Shown: positions 21,227 to 32,797, counted from the stretch's first letter. The stretch is DNA of 64,000 bases from Isoetes taiwanensis (GCA_021234155.1 JAJEKV010000058.1:5034600-5098599); one strand, 5' to 3'. Made by a program: numbers and translations. Notes: generated by a model from the sequence alone, not told the origin.

Positions 21227-24200
21227 ATGGCCGCTCCACCCAAATTCCCTCAACTTCAAGCCTCTGCTCCACGGGATCCGGCTCTTTTTGAGTCAGTAAT
21301 TTTCTCAACACCCACCGTAATTTGCCGTTGCGGAACGCCATGGGCTTTATGAATTTTCCAAGCAAGAACTTCCTGCACCAAATCCGGCGCAACTCATGCA
21401 GTTCGTCGCTCATATGATCAACACCACAGATGGATACGCCACCAAGGTCGATCAGACCACCATTTTGCTTACACCCGGACTGCTTTCTCAGGTATTCCAG
21501 ATTCCTCTTCATAGACCTTCTTTATCTTGGGCTGCCTTACAGGAACAAGATGTCTCTCAGTATGGCCAAGCTCCTTATCAAGCCAACACCCATCGGCTCA
21601 CAAACATTGCAAAGACCCACGATACTTTTGTAAAGTTTCTGTGGCGCAAATTCTATGGGTATTCTATCAAGAATACCCACATCAATAAACCGTTCTACAA
21701 CGTTGTTGTTATGGCTATCTACTCCCCTCATTCTATTGATTGGCCACAAATTTTGTTCCTCCGACTTCTCCATGAAATTGATCGCATCAGAGCTGCCCCT
21801 TCTTCTGGCTTGGAAACCACTGTGGGTGTTCATCTTCAAGCACTCATCCGTGATTGTCTTCCTCTTCCCGTTCCTGGGTCCCCTTCCACTTCTCGTGCAT
21901 CCACTCATCAATCCTTTCATTCCCTTCCTCAAAACCAGCAGGCTGAAACTTCACGCCCTCCTCTTTCTCCTGGTCATGTTCAACAAAATGCCAAGCCTAT
22001 TTCTGTCTCTTCTTCCTCCACGGAATCCATGCCCACAACTTCTCATCAAAATTCTCAGACGTCACAGACCCATCACCAACAGGGCCCTGCACCTCCACCT
22101 TCTCGCCAAGCCCTGTATCAATACCAGCAAGATGTCCAAGCTGTTGTTCTCAAGCTACAGGACTCACAAGAAGTCTTCATGAATGGTGTTCAAGCCTACA
22201 TGGAGGCCACGGAAGCAGTTCACAGGGATCTCCAAGATGCCACCACGCAAGTTCAATCCCTGGAAGAAAAACTTCAATAGAAGCACGAGGCCCTCTTACA
22301 GGCCCTTGAAGCTCTCAAGACTGCGCAAGACCAGACCACCCTGCTTGCTGATCAACAGGCTCAGTTACAATCCACAATTCAAGAATTGCTCGAGCAGGTC
22401 AAAGACAAGGATAAACTCCTTGGCGACAAGGATATAGCCCTGCAGATCTTCATACCCTGTACACTAAGCTCTCTCAGAATTACAATACTCAACTTCAAGA
22501 GCTCAAGGAGCACAACGAGCAGCTCCCCTCTCTTCAAGGCCAACTGACCACGCTGCAAAATCAGGTCACATCTCTTCAGACCCAGCTTACAGAAGCACAG
22601 AAACAAAAATTAATTGATGACACAGAGATTGCCACGCTGCGACTGCATACTCCTGGGCAATCCTCTTCACATGGCACGCTTCCTCACAGACGGTTCCATG
22701 ATCAATCACGTCTCCTGCTCGAAAAAGATAATCAGATCCGTGACCTAGAACATCAACTCCAGCAAGCTGTTCAATCAGCAGAAGAAGCCCAAAATAAACA
22801 AGAGGGCTATATTGATATTGCTAGCCGCATTCCTGTGGATTTCTCTACTCCTTCCAGTTATCTGGATTATGTGGTTGCCCGACGCTACCTTTTTCTTCTG
22901 AAGTGGTATGTGGCAGACGGCCAGGTTAATGCACAGCCACTACGCAGTGCGGATTTTCTAAGGATCTGGCCGGACCTTTCTGTCGAAGACAAAGGTTTAC
23001 TCTATGCCCTCTTAGTATTTGATCAAATTAACTGTGAAGATCCTGATTTGGTCATCTTCCGAGTTGTTCAGCCGATGGCGTATATTTTTCATGATTTTTA
23101 TCTGGCTGATACACACGACAAATTCAGAGATGAGGCACATCGAATTTTTCAAGGCAACCCCCATGCTCACTAGTTGTTATTGGACAACAACCCGTATTTA
23201 CAGGATCATGATCGGTCTCACACTCTTGGAATAGAGTACATGCCTGAGCTTGCTCATCACTTACCTCTGTGGCAAGCAGAAACGCTGGAACATGTGCAGA
23301 AGAATTTAGCGCATCCCGAGGATCTTCAGTTTGCCCAAATTTATATGCAGCACTTGGGAGGCTACAATCAACTGCGTGCCCTTCTGAAAAGCAAGACCAT
23401 ACCCACGGGTTGGGTTAATCCTCCGGTCTATACTCAGCTCTCTGCTTCAGATTGGGACCAGTGGTGCCGTGCTCTTGATCAAGACCTTGTTCGTGAATTC
23501 AGGGAGCAGGCTCAGCAGCCCACGCCCACGGGCATGGCTCACTCTCCATATGCTTCATTAGGTGTATCTCCATGCCCAAGGTTTCTCAACTCTGACTGGC
23601 GTCTTCCTTTTTGGACCAAGGTCCTGGAAGGCCACGCTGGGTGGACTCCTCCTCAGATTTCCACGGACCTCCGCTGGGATCCGCGTTTTGTTCGACGCTC
23701 CAATTGGGAGAGTGGTGCCACCTTGGACCACACAGAAAATTGGATCTACATCCCCAATGAGCGTGGTTGGCAGACGCCACATCATGCAGTGCACGGTCTT
23801 GATACCTTTTTGGCGAATGCTGCCACCTCACCGGATCCCTCAGTTCATCGACAAGCAGGCTTCTGCGCTGCTTTAAAGTGTCTACTGATAAGTTCTCTAA
23901 ATCGACATCGCCCTATCTTTTATTGCAACCCGAATGCCAGCGGCAGTGCCTTCAGACTCCAGACCTGCCTTCTCATGGAATGCCAGTTTGTACCTGCTGA
24001 AGCACACACTGCCCTTGAAGACATGGTACGCTCAGGATTTCTCATTGACGCTCATTCTGCCATCGGTCTCAACACTCCTGAAGCTCTTCAGGCATGCCAA
24101 GATCTCATTTGCAACTATCATAATGGCCCCCGTCCTCATACTCGTGAGGATGAATTTCAGACTGCTGGGTTTCTGCCATCAGAAACAGTTCCCCCTTTTC

Positions 24201-24230
24201 TTCAACCTGAGTGTCGTTTGGTGGGGGGAG
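21227..24230 (+). pseudogene. G1 ORF3, about 1000 codons, broken
   Basis: Second copy of the accessory protein. It starts MAAPPKFPQLQASAP at 21227, loses frame near 21320, then runs 21396-22280 (globular domain with FVKFLWRKFYGYSIKNTHI, then a Ser/Pro/Gln-rich linker and the start of the coiled coil). A TAG at 22278 and a frameshift near 22440 interrupt the coiled coil. The C-terminal domain (22835 on) has a TAG at 23171-23173 and is then open for 500 codons to 24676, through the polypurine tract into the 3' LTR. Conserved with G2 along the whole length, including FRVVQPMAYIFHD and HAGWTPPQISTDLRWDP. Function unknown. Confidence 0.8.
24220..24230 (+). promoter_or_regulatory. G1 polypurine tract
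   Basis: GGTGGGGGGAG directly before the 3' LTR: primer for plus-strand DNA synthesis. The G2 counterpart is at 10176-10190 on the minus strand. Confidence 0.8.
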
Positions 24231-24818
24231 TGTTAGTCCTGTACGTCCTGGTACAGGACTATTCATGCACACGACGGACCAGGTCAAGGCCAAGGATCCA
24301 CAGTCAGGCACATGTCAGTCGTCAAAGGCCCCGCAAAAGACCAAGCAGCAGACCACGCAGAAGGCCACACCCGTGCCAAAGAAGAGGCAACGCACAGACA
24401 AGTGACGCGCTGTCACCGTCAGCGTCATTTCAGGCTTTTCAAGAGGCACCGCCAACATTCCTGCAAATCAGGCCTCCTTCCAGGAGTCGGCACCGAAATC
24501 TGACAAAGTATCTATATTGGGCCAGAGGCCATTGTACTATATATATGAGTAGAGCTAGCATTCACGGGCTAGATGAGTTTTTGGTCTTATCTCACTTCTG
24601 CTTTCTCTCGATTGCGAGAGCTCATGTATCATCATTGATATCAAAGAGTTTTGTTCTCATCATTGTGATCTTATAGTTTTCTTTTGTTCTCTCTCTTCTC
24701 CTTTTCCTTTGTTCCTTTTGCAAATCCCGCGTGACACAGCTACCGGATTCTCCTGTTTGATCCACAGGTCCTCACAGAGGGCTGTCTTGCAGGAGTTCCC
24801 GAACCCAGACCCCAAACA
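24231..24818 (+). repeat. G1 3' LTR, full length 588 bp
   Basis: TGTTAG...CAAACA, followed by the CCCTA duplication. TATATATA core at about 24538-24547. A reading frame entering from ORF3 stays open to 24676, whereas the equivalent frame of the 5' LTR stops near 2443 (CGA changed to TGA). Confidence 0.93.
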
Positions 24819-24823
24819 CCCTA
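24819..24823. repeat. Target-site duplication, right copy (CCCTA) of G1
   Basis: Matches 2173-2177. Confirms that 2100-2177 and 24824 onward were contiguous before insertion. Confidence 0.9.
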
Positions 24824-24917
24824 AAAACACAACACTAGTGTTCAAATAGTATAGTTCTGGACCTTTCTTTGGACATTCCACACCTATTTTAAATTGAAAC
24901 CACGGAAGTGGTGACCC

Positions 24918-25276
24918 CGTATAAATTTATACCGCAAGTGTTTACAAACTTTTTTTTTTAACGACTGTGGTAACCTTCTGTATAAATTTATACCAAGGGG
25001 GCTCTGCAACGGTATAAATTTATACCGCTCGTGCTCAGACGGTATACATTTATACCGTTGCAGAACTCTTTCGGTATAAATTTATACCCCTTGTGCTAAG
25101 ACGATATAAATTTATACCGTTGCAGAACACTCGCGGTATAAATTTATACCGAAAGAGTTCTGCAACGGTATAAATTTATACCGTCTGAGCACGAGCGGTA
25201 TAAATTTACACCGCTGCAGAGCCCTCTCGGTATAACTTTATACCGTGGGACCTTAGACTCGGTATAAATTTATACC
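24918..25276. repeat. Phased array of 16-bp palindromes GGTATAAATTTATACC
   Basis: Eleven copies, perfect or with one to two changes, start near 24918, 24979, 25011, 25041, 25073, 25103, 25135, 25167, 25197, 25229 and 25261. Steps are 30-32 bp (mean of the last nine 31.25), with one empty position of 61 bp after the first. Each copy is self-complementary. The sequences between are G/C-richer and unlike each other, except that 24999-25088 and 25135-25224 are inverted copies. The array lies between two divergent frames once G1 is removed. Binding sites for a dimeric DNA-binding protein are the natural reading, but that is inference. Confidence 0.9.
24999..25224. repeat. 90-bp inverted repeat inside the palindrome array
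   Basis: Arms 24999-25088 and 25135-25224 are reverse complements with 3 mismatches in 90. The 46-bp spacer contains one more palindrome (25103). Each arm holds three palindromes. Confidence 0.88.
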
Positions 25277-25556
25277 ATAGACCCAAGACAAAACAAAAAC
25301 AAGAAGATTCAAAGAGATGCAAAACTAGAATGGTACGGATTAGAGACTTACGTGGCCATGACCGTATGGATTCGCTTATAGCTGTTCGGAGAAGCAAATT
25401 GGGGTCAGTATATAAGGCTCAGCGCGAGCGGCTTCGACTCCGAGCAGCGTATATAGAAAATAGACCGGCCGCCGTCGGGCTTAAGTACCTCTGTTCTGTG
25501 CCTTTCCGTATAGCGTTTCTCCATAACGTATCCTATACGAATATCTGTAAGTTTTT

Positions 25557-25675
25557 GTATAAATTTATACCGTTTCTGTTTAGCCTTACACCTTTTCTGT
25601 ATAAATTTATACCAGCTCTGTATAAATTTATACCGTTTGCTTGCGTTCCTGCTTCTGTGTCATATAAATTTATAC
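25557..25675. repeat. Promoter-proximal palindrome copies
   Basis: Four further copies (T/C)GTATAAATTTATACC or close variants near 25557, 25599, 25619 and 25658, the last one directly before the ATG at 25685. Spacing (42, 20, 39) is irregular here. Confidence 0.85.
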
Positions 25676-25684
25676 CGTCTGACT

Positions 25685-27230
25685 ATGGCTGGAGTTAGAA
25701 GAGCTGCAGAGCCTCCTCCTCTACAGGCTCGCAGGCTCCCTCCTTCGATGGTTTTCACACCTGCTCCAATGTCACCAGGTAGTAGCCACGAAACTTCTGT
25801 CTCCGATATTCAAAGCCCCAGCCCTGAAGTTTGTACACGTAGGCTTCCTCCACCAGTTCAGTTTACTCCACCACGGCCTGCTCCTGAACGTTGTTTGCCC
25901 CCACCAATGCGTTTTACTCCACCACAGCCCATAGAACAACAAAACTTTCCTCCACCCATTCATTTCACTCCAGCAAGGGACGAGCTCAGACTCCCACCTC
26001 CAGTTCGTTTTAGTCCTTCTCCCATAGTCCAGCGTAGACAGCCTCCCCGGAGGCAAATCACACCAACTCCATCCATCTCGCTACTTGATACTACACTAAG
26101 TGGGAGCAGTCAGCGCCACGCAACTCCTGTATTCTATGACACTTCAGGAGCTGCTCAACTACATCACCAACCTCGACTACTTTTTCCCAGAGAGAGGGAA
26201 AGCAGCTCCCTCCAAGACCTGCCCACACCAAACCTCTCAGCATCTACTAGTACACCATCTGTTGCTCCCATGTCAGATGAAGAAACTCCTCATATTGATC
26301 TCTCAGACGAGGACATAGCAAAGCCACAAGACTCTATGTTCGAATTCAAAACTCCTGCGAGTGAAAACCTTAAGCGAAACTTACACAAGAAAGCATGTAC
26401 ATCGCAAAGAAGAAAGAAACTTATGGATGAGGCTCACTTGAGGGCAACACATACAAAGCACTGTTGTTTTCAACGTTGTTTGATTAAGATTGGACTAAAA
26501 GAATTGAGGTTGATTCGTGATAATTACAGTTCAATGACTCTGCTAGACCAAAGGGGCTACTTAGCCTTCAATATTAGGCCAGACTATGGTGAAAAGTTTA
26601 CTTACACAGCTGGTGGCCACACCGTCTGTCAAACAGCCTTTAAATTGATTCATGCTTTAGGCAGCAGACGACTTCACCGCCTGAAGAAAAGGCTTGACAA
26701 GAATCCAGGCATTAATGACTACTGCCACTCAGGAAGTATATCCAGAATTCATGCCCTATGTGTTTCCTGGATGGAAGGTTTCTTTAAGGAGTCATGCGAG
26801 AAATTCCCTAACAGCCCTATGTACCACTTGAGTGACAACTTCACGAAACGTGAAGTCTACAATAATTATAAGGACATGTGTGTTGAAGCTGGAGAATGCC
26901 ATGTATGCTACTCTTACTTCACTGTGCTCTGGAAAAAAGAGTTTTCCTGCGTGTCTATTCCTAGAAGGCACCGGATGTCTGTTTGTGCTACATGCTCTGA
27001 ATTAAAAGCTCAGAGACAAAATGCAAGGACACTTCACACTAAAAGTAAGCTTTCACAACGTGTTCTTGCCTAGTTCTACTCAATGGTAGGTTTTTGTCCT
27101 GAACATATTTTCATTTCAGATGCACTGAAAGAGAAACTAAACAAAGCACAGAGAATAACAATGGTTCACTTATTGCCCCTAGCTCCAAAGGCTATACATT
27201 GCATCCACAACTGTGTGGGATATACATTAT
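25685..27230 (+). pseudogene. Transposon-like protein resembling the N-terminal half of DUF7869-type proteins, truncated, one intron
   Basis: The start at 25685 (MAGVRRAAEPP) is preferred because the longer frame from 25637 only translates a palindrome. Residues 15-130 carry about six proline-rich repeats of the form LPPPxxFTP. An acidic segment follows (SDEETPHIDLSDEDIA), then a basic one (KRNLHKKACTSQRRKKL). The rest is a globular Cys-rich region: RIHALCVSWMEGFF, YHLSDNFTKREVYNNY, FTVLWKKEFSCVSIPRRHRMSVC and CATCSELKAQ. That order (helical W, then LTK-xx-Y, W, V-x-IP, CxxC) is what I know from the large DUF7869-type family of uncharacterised transposon proteins. Splicing of 27045-27119 (GTAAGC...TTTCAG, 75 bp) keeps the frame open past the TAG at 27071 into NALKEKLNKAQR. 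The catalytic half expected downstream is absent. Confidence 0.55.
27045..27119 (+). other. Probable intron of the 25685 gene
   Basis: AAAA|GTAAGC donor and TCATTTCAG acceptor, 75 bp, phase 1. Removal bypasses an in-frame TAG and continues a Lys/Ala-rich helix, which supports it as a real intron. Confidence 0.6.
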
Positions 27231-30200
27231 TGGGACATTTGACCCATTTTTGCATGGCCCCATCCTATTGTATTGTTTAAATTTGGTTTTTCCGGGGTCC
27301 CGAAAACTTTTTGGAAATTTTCTTTAATTTGATTTCCTAAGGTTTTGAGGGTTTTGGCGACCGGAAAAAATTTCGGTTCTCCAAAAATCGGGCATTTTGG
27401 TTGTACTATGATTTCGAAATCGGCATTGTTTGGTGACGTGGCATATTGGACGGTTGGGAAACATTGAAAGCATCGGAATGCTACGGTGCCGTGGTGGAGA
27501 GCTGGGATCGGGCTCTTGCTTTCTTGCTTTGGTGGCATAGATGGTGAGCAATAAAGCAGATGCTTAGCCAACTGGTTATTTTCGGTATTGCTCCCGTTGT
27601 TGTTATTTGTTTCTCTAAGTTTTGCTTGGCATCCTCACAGGAGGCCGTCAATTAGACTGGAGATTCAGAGGTTAGGTTTATGCTGCATAGTAGGTTGTTA
27701 ATCGGATTGGAGATCCAGAGTTTAACCTGGTGACTAAAAGAAATCCAGTGCTTCTGGACATGAATTGCAAGAGGTGAGCATGATTTTGTATTTATGGCTT
27801 ATGAATTCTATAATTAAAGTTCACGGACCTCATACTTGTAAGCCGATTCATCCAAATAGATATTCCTTCAACTCATTTGTGCCGCTAGAAATAGCTGAGT
27901 AAGTCTTCCATACAACCCAACAATTCGAAGCAGATCTCTCCGGAAATAATTTTTATGCTTGGATCGTTTCCTTTCTAAACTCTTTGACAGTAGAAAGCAG
28001 GTAAATTATGTAAGGAGGAATAGATTTTCTCCAACAATGGAAATTTGTTGGGTCGTTTCCTTTCTGAACTCTTTGACAGCACAAAGGGCTTCTCTTTGCA
28101 TTCACATAACTATATGGGATGCTATTGTATAAATATTTAGAGCGCTCATCAGACCATCCATGAAATTGCATGCATGTAAGGCCATGTGCATTTCATTGTG
28201 AAGATACGCTACCATGATTATAGCGGCTAGATCATGCAGCCTAGATGATCATGCAGTCTAGATGCCATGATCATGCAGTCCAGATTATCTCTATTTTATT
28301 TTGACAAGAATCGTTGATTCTGCTGCCTAACTTCAAATGGTAAAATATATCTTTTGCATATTTCATTCTACTAATGTTTTGAAACCATCTCCTTTTCATT
28401 TAATGACCTTAGAGATCTGATTCTTTGGACCATACTCTAGGCAGAAGCAACGACGTCATTTAAGGAATTTTCTTTGTCAAATAGCACTGCTTTCATTAGC
28501 AAGAAGTAGAATATGTTGCGCATATTGTTTTCTCAGGCAAGAGTATTAATTTGTTTGTTTTTAATGTTTCAGAGGTGCGAGATGAGCATCTTTGTTTTGC
28601 ACAGTTCAGAGTTGCTATCGCTTAGATGTTTTATTCAAGGTCACAAATTTATTTTCTATCTCATAGCTGCATTGTGTATTGCCTTAAAACTCGGTTGGTA
28701 ATGTGTGAAATCCCGTGTTTAACCAACTAAAGGTATTTGCAGAACTAAAGGAACATGTGTGAAGATTGCACATATATATGAAATAATATCTACTTTCAAA
28801 TGCATGTATGCCATGATTGCCACAGTTGTTTTAGGTTGGCTTCTAAAATCATCCCTGTTGTCACATGCCAGCATCTTCATCTTCAACTAGGGTAGGTTGA
28901 AATTTGATTCCTTTTATCTATCTTTTCTGCCTGATGCCAAGGTGCATGCACCATTTGGGGTCATGCAGGCTTTTCAATCAAGTTTGTGCATTATTTGATA
29001 ATCATTTTTTATTTCATATGATTTCGGCATCCAACTTCTTCCCTTTTAGTATTGTGCATGCCACGATTTCTCAGGATCATGCAGTACTGGATGCACTGGA
29101 TGGGTGTTTCGTGGATTCAGAGCAATTGTTCGGAGCCGAATGATCTTGCTCACTGCTCAGGATTGGGCAATGGTGGGTTGATAAAACGTACGTATGCTCT
29201 AGATATTTTCTAGGGTTTGATTTTGATGTCTATGAACCAGAAGTTCAATTTCCGTAATGTACGGCATTATGTAGTAGACATTCTTAGTTTTGGAGTTCAT
29301 ATGGACTTATTTGAATGTTTCTGCAGGAATGTAATGCTAAAATCCTATGAAGATGCAACCTCAAGGTACTCTTATATCTTAAAGGTTTTAGATGCATTTG
29401 TGTGCAGACTACACATGTTATAATCTTTGCTTCATATCTGAGGCATAAATAAATGGTATAACTGGAGCTCCCAGATGCTTATGGAGGAAAATATATACTG
29501 CTGAATGTAAATGACATTCATTACTTGGTTTTCCGATTATGTTGCATGCCGACTTGAACCTATCATGCATAAATTGCTACTCTTTTATATACATATATAT
29601 GATGGCTATGGTACTCTATTGTTTAGTCCAGTAAGTGGGAGAGCAATCTTGGTTTTCCTTTCATTCCATGTTTTGATGCTATATTGATTTGTATTTATAG
29701 ATGCCATCCGTTATGTATAGAACTAAGAATAACTTCTTTTTTTGGAGCAGGAGCAGGTCATTTTCGGATTTTGTAGACAACATGGGAGCATAATGGAGCT
29801 GACCTTTTAGAGCATAATGGTTTTGCAGCTGAGGTGATCTCAAGTTTCTTCTAATAGTCTATTATTGACGTGGATTAAACGCTTTAAACCTGCATCATAG
29901 TTTGGCTTAAAGCATTATCTTAGATTTAGTGTAAGTCATTGTGTATTGTTGAATGCATTTATCATGTGCAGACTATGAATTTGGATATATGCATAAAGTA
30001 CCACGTGTGCCTGCAGTTTTACACCGTCATCTTGGTAAACGAATATCCCACAAGAACAAACAGAAGGTAAGGATGCTAGATCTCGCATCATAGGCAAAGG
30101 CAAATTGTCTCTAATTTGTTTGTCGTCTACTGCATAGGATTCAAGCATAGATTCAGGCTTGGATTCATGCTTTAGGCAATTTTGATTTAAATGTTGAGTT

Positions 30201-30481
30201 GCCGTTGCACCCAATGACGTCTAAATAATTTATGCGTTGTCGTTTTAGTCTTCCATTCTTTCTAAAATGCTAGAAGAATGTATCTCATTGAATTGCCTTC
30301 TTAGGGACTCTGCTATGTGCTAAGATTCTTTATGTGGAGGCAAAATCTCACAAGCAGGTTACAAGAACAAGGTTTGGTATTTGATCTTTCTCGAGTTTTA
30401 CTACTATATGTCCTTTAAATGGCATTCCTCACTTTAGCCATCTCCAATTCCAAATGTAATTCTGCTCTGCAACTTAGTGGA
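27231..30481. other. No gene recognised
   Basis: AT-rich sequence without a convincing exon. Short direct repeats only: GTCGTTTCCTTTCT(A/G)AACTCTTTGACAG-like copies near 27963 and 28050, and GATCATGCAG(C/T)CTAGAT-type units three times at 28228-28285. It may be an old decayed element or the intergenic region of an undetected gene. Confidence 0.5.
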
Positions 30482-32797
30482 TCTTTATACATTATATAAA
30501 TTAGCAAGAGTGAAGCCCCTCCATGGGAGTTTTCTATTCCTCCTGCATCTGTAGAGTGGTCAACATAGAATCAGTGCAACAATTTGTGTATCATCAGAAT
30601 GCCTAGAGCAATAAAACTGGTTGTAGTCCACTGGGGTTAATGTTTTAGTATCAAGTACATGTCTGTTCAAGCTAATCTAATTGGATTGCCTCCATGTTTT
30701 GCAGGCTTGATGCTTCTGCATATTTGCTTTACGACAACCACAATTGTTAGTCTAACAGACAAGTCTATTTCACAGGCCTTCTTTTAAGCCGTAAGTCATT
30801 CTGGCATGTTCTCAGAACTACTCAATAATTTGGGGATTCTGTAAAAATTTGTCGTATATTCTTTTAGATTTGAGGCGGCTTGGAGTTGTTGAATACGATG
30901 GCAGAAACAAGGGCCTTCGTTCAGAGTTGCTGCAAGCTTGCTAAGAGAATTATTCTGTCAATCTATGTCTTCAAATTTTGTAGCAGTGGTATTTGGGCTG
31001 GCAGGACTTATAGTACTAAAAATACTTAGCACTGTACCTAGGGCACCTAGGGCAGAGAAAGTTGTGACAAGGTAACCTTCATATCTTTACTAGATAGCGG
31101 CACATTTTCCATCCTTATGACACTTGGTTGTGAATACCATTTCAAGATGAGTTATATTCTCAAATTTTGTAGAGTTGTATCTGAGTTAGAAGGGCTTAGT
31201 CAGATGTCATATAGATATTTGAACATGGACACATAGCAAAAACGTAGTGATTGCAAGGCATGTGGAAATCTTTGCAGCATGCCAGGCTTTCTTATTGTTG
31301 GCTTTGTTTGGAAGGATGTTAGACATATTATCTATTGTGATCACTGCTAATGCTGCGAATATACTAAATTGTTCGGCCATACATGCTTAAAACATGCTAT
31401 TGACCAAACATGGTTTAACATGTACAACATGGTTTAACATGTACAATGCTGCTACTCATGCAAGGAAAGCGTAGAAGAATATTGACAATATTGTATATTT
31501 CTACTGCTGGATCGGGTCTATTTCTACTCTTATGACCTTTTGCACTTCCAGATATATTTGTGCTTCCAGATTATCCACATTGTTGTGGAGGTTCTCAGGC
31601 TTCCCACTGAAGATCTACTTCATTTTCATGTGCAAGTTCTTTAATTGCCATTGTTCAAGGATTTTTATACAATGGAGATTTACAAATTCAATTTCATAGT
31701 GGTGGTCTTTATGGATTTTTCTAGTTGTATGCTTTGTTAATATGTTGATAAATGTACATCGGTCTTAAGGTTGTATAACTTTAAATCTCTATTTGTCTAT
31801 GATGACCCCAGCATATGCAGCTTCTATGACCATCCTATGGATGGGATCCAAATGCTTGGAGCGTAATGCATGCATTCCTGGGAGTGTAGGCTCTCAATAT
31901 AGTGTTACTTTTGCACAAATTAATAGGATAGTTCTATTCATTGTAAAAGCAGAATGTGTAGCCCCCATTAGTCCAGCAGAAGCACACTATATGCTTTTCC
32001 TCGCACACTATATGGTTTTCCTTAAAATTCTCTCACAATATTGCATGAAACAATTGATAACCTATTCATAGCTAGAAATATATCATGCATAGTCATACTT
32101 GATGAGGAATACATGAATGGCGCAAAACAATTGTGTTAAGCTATTTGTAGCTAAAAATATGTCATTTATAGTAATCCTTAACAAGGAATATTTGAAGAAG
32201 CTTTTTATTATATGACATATCTTATTTATTAGGTTATCTTAAACATCTCATGTATAGTAATACTTGACGAGGAATATCTGAACAAGCATTCTATTATATG
32301 AGATATCTTAATTTGATGTGGAACATGCACTGCATCAAATGAGCATGTTCAAATTGGTATGGAATCCAAGATAATGTAATCAAGCCTATCTCAAAGACCA
32401 CATACACAAAGTCTATCTCCTCTACAATTTGGACGACGTCGAACCCTCGCCCAAACCTCATGCATTATGAGTGTACCTAGCTTTCTAAAATAGCAAGAAA
32501 AGAAACTATAAGATGGAATGGCAGAAAAAAATATTGATATTGACAAGGACTGAAGAGGAATCCAAGGCTATCCATTGTTTATTTTCTCTAATATTGTATA
32601 TTATGCTATGTATTCACCTTCTCAGATTCATATACAACACAATTCAATCAAAATCCATGTCATTTGGTATCCCTTTGGCTTTACATATTGTTGCTAAATT
32701 TGTGCACTCTCTCTAAAATCACCATTCCATCCAACCACATGCTTCGCATTAACTTATATTTGTACATATGCCCGGCAACGCCGGGCACCATAACTAG
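30482..32797 (+). mobile_element. Candidate non-autonomous Helitron
   Basis: 5' end TCTTTATACATTATATAAAT followed by AAGAGTGAAGC, the usual plant Helitron 5' pattern, preceded by A (30481). 3' end: hairpin GCCCGGC-AAC-GCCGGGC (32770-32786), seven bases, then CTAG (32794-32797) and T (32798). Insertion between A and T and absence of a target duplication fit. No RepHel protein is visible in the 2.3 kb. The interior holds diverged tandem copies of a roughly 90-bp AT-rich unit (AAATAT(A/G)TCAT...TAGTAAT.CTT) at 32065-32310. Confidence 0.6.

Larger units (their letters stand above)
2178..24818 (+). mobile_element. Ty3/gypsy element G1, defective, interrupted by two nested insertions
   Basis: Outer element bounded by LTRs 2178-2755 and 24231-24818 and by CCCTA duplications. 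Order on the plus strand: truncated 5' LTR, deletion of all gag and the protease active site, protease tail and linker, deletion of most RT, RNase H, a nested TIR transposon, integrase with GPY/F tail, spacer, a nested minus-strand element G2, ORF3, polypurine tract, 3' LTR. Without the nested DNA it is about 7.9 kb. Comparison with G2 (same family) defines the deletions. G2's RT has an F-x-DDF core rather than Y-x-DD, as in the Athila/Tat group of plant Ty3 elements, and ORF3 sits where Athila elements carry an env-like ORF. Lineage is inferred from this and not tested by phylogeny. Confidence 0.9.

Noticed and set aside
24918-25276. Regular repeat-spacer layout resembling a CRISPR array
   Set aside because: Nuclear plant DNA; repeats are 16-bp palindromes with 14-16 bp gaps, the gaps are partly inverted copies of each other, and there are no cas genes.
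30714-30960. Possible spliced gene (TTTTGCAG acceptors) in the Helitron
   Set aside because: No frame longer than a few dozen codons and no recognisable protein.
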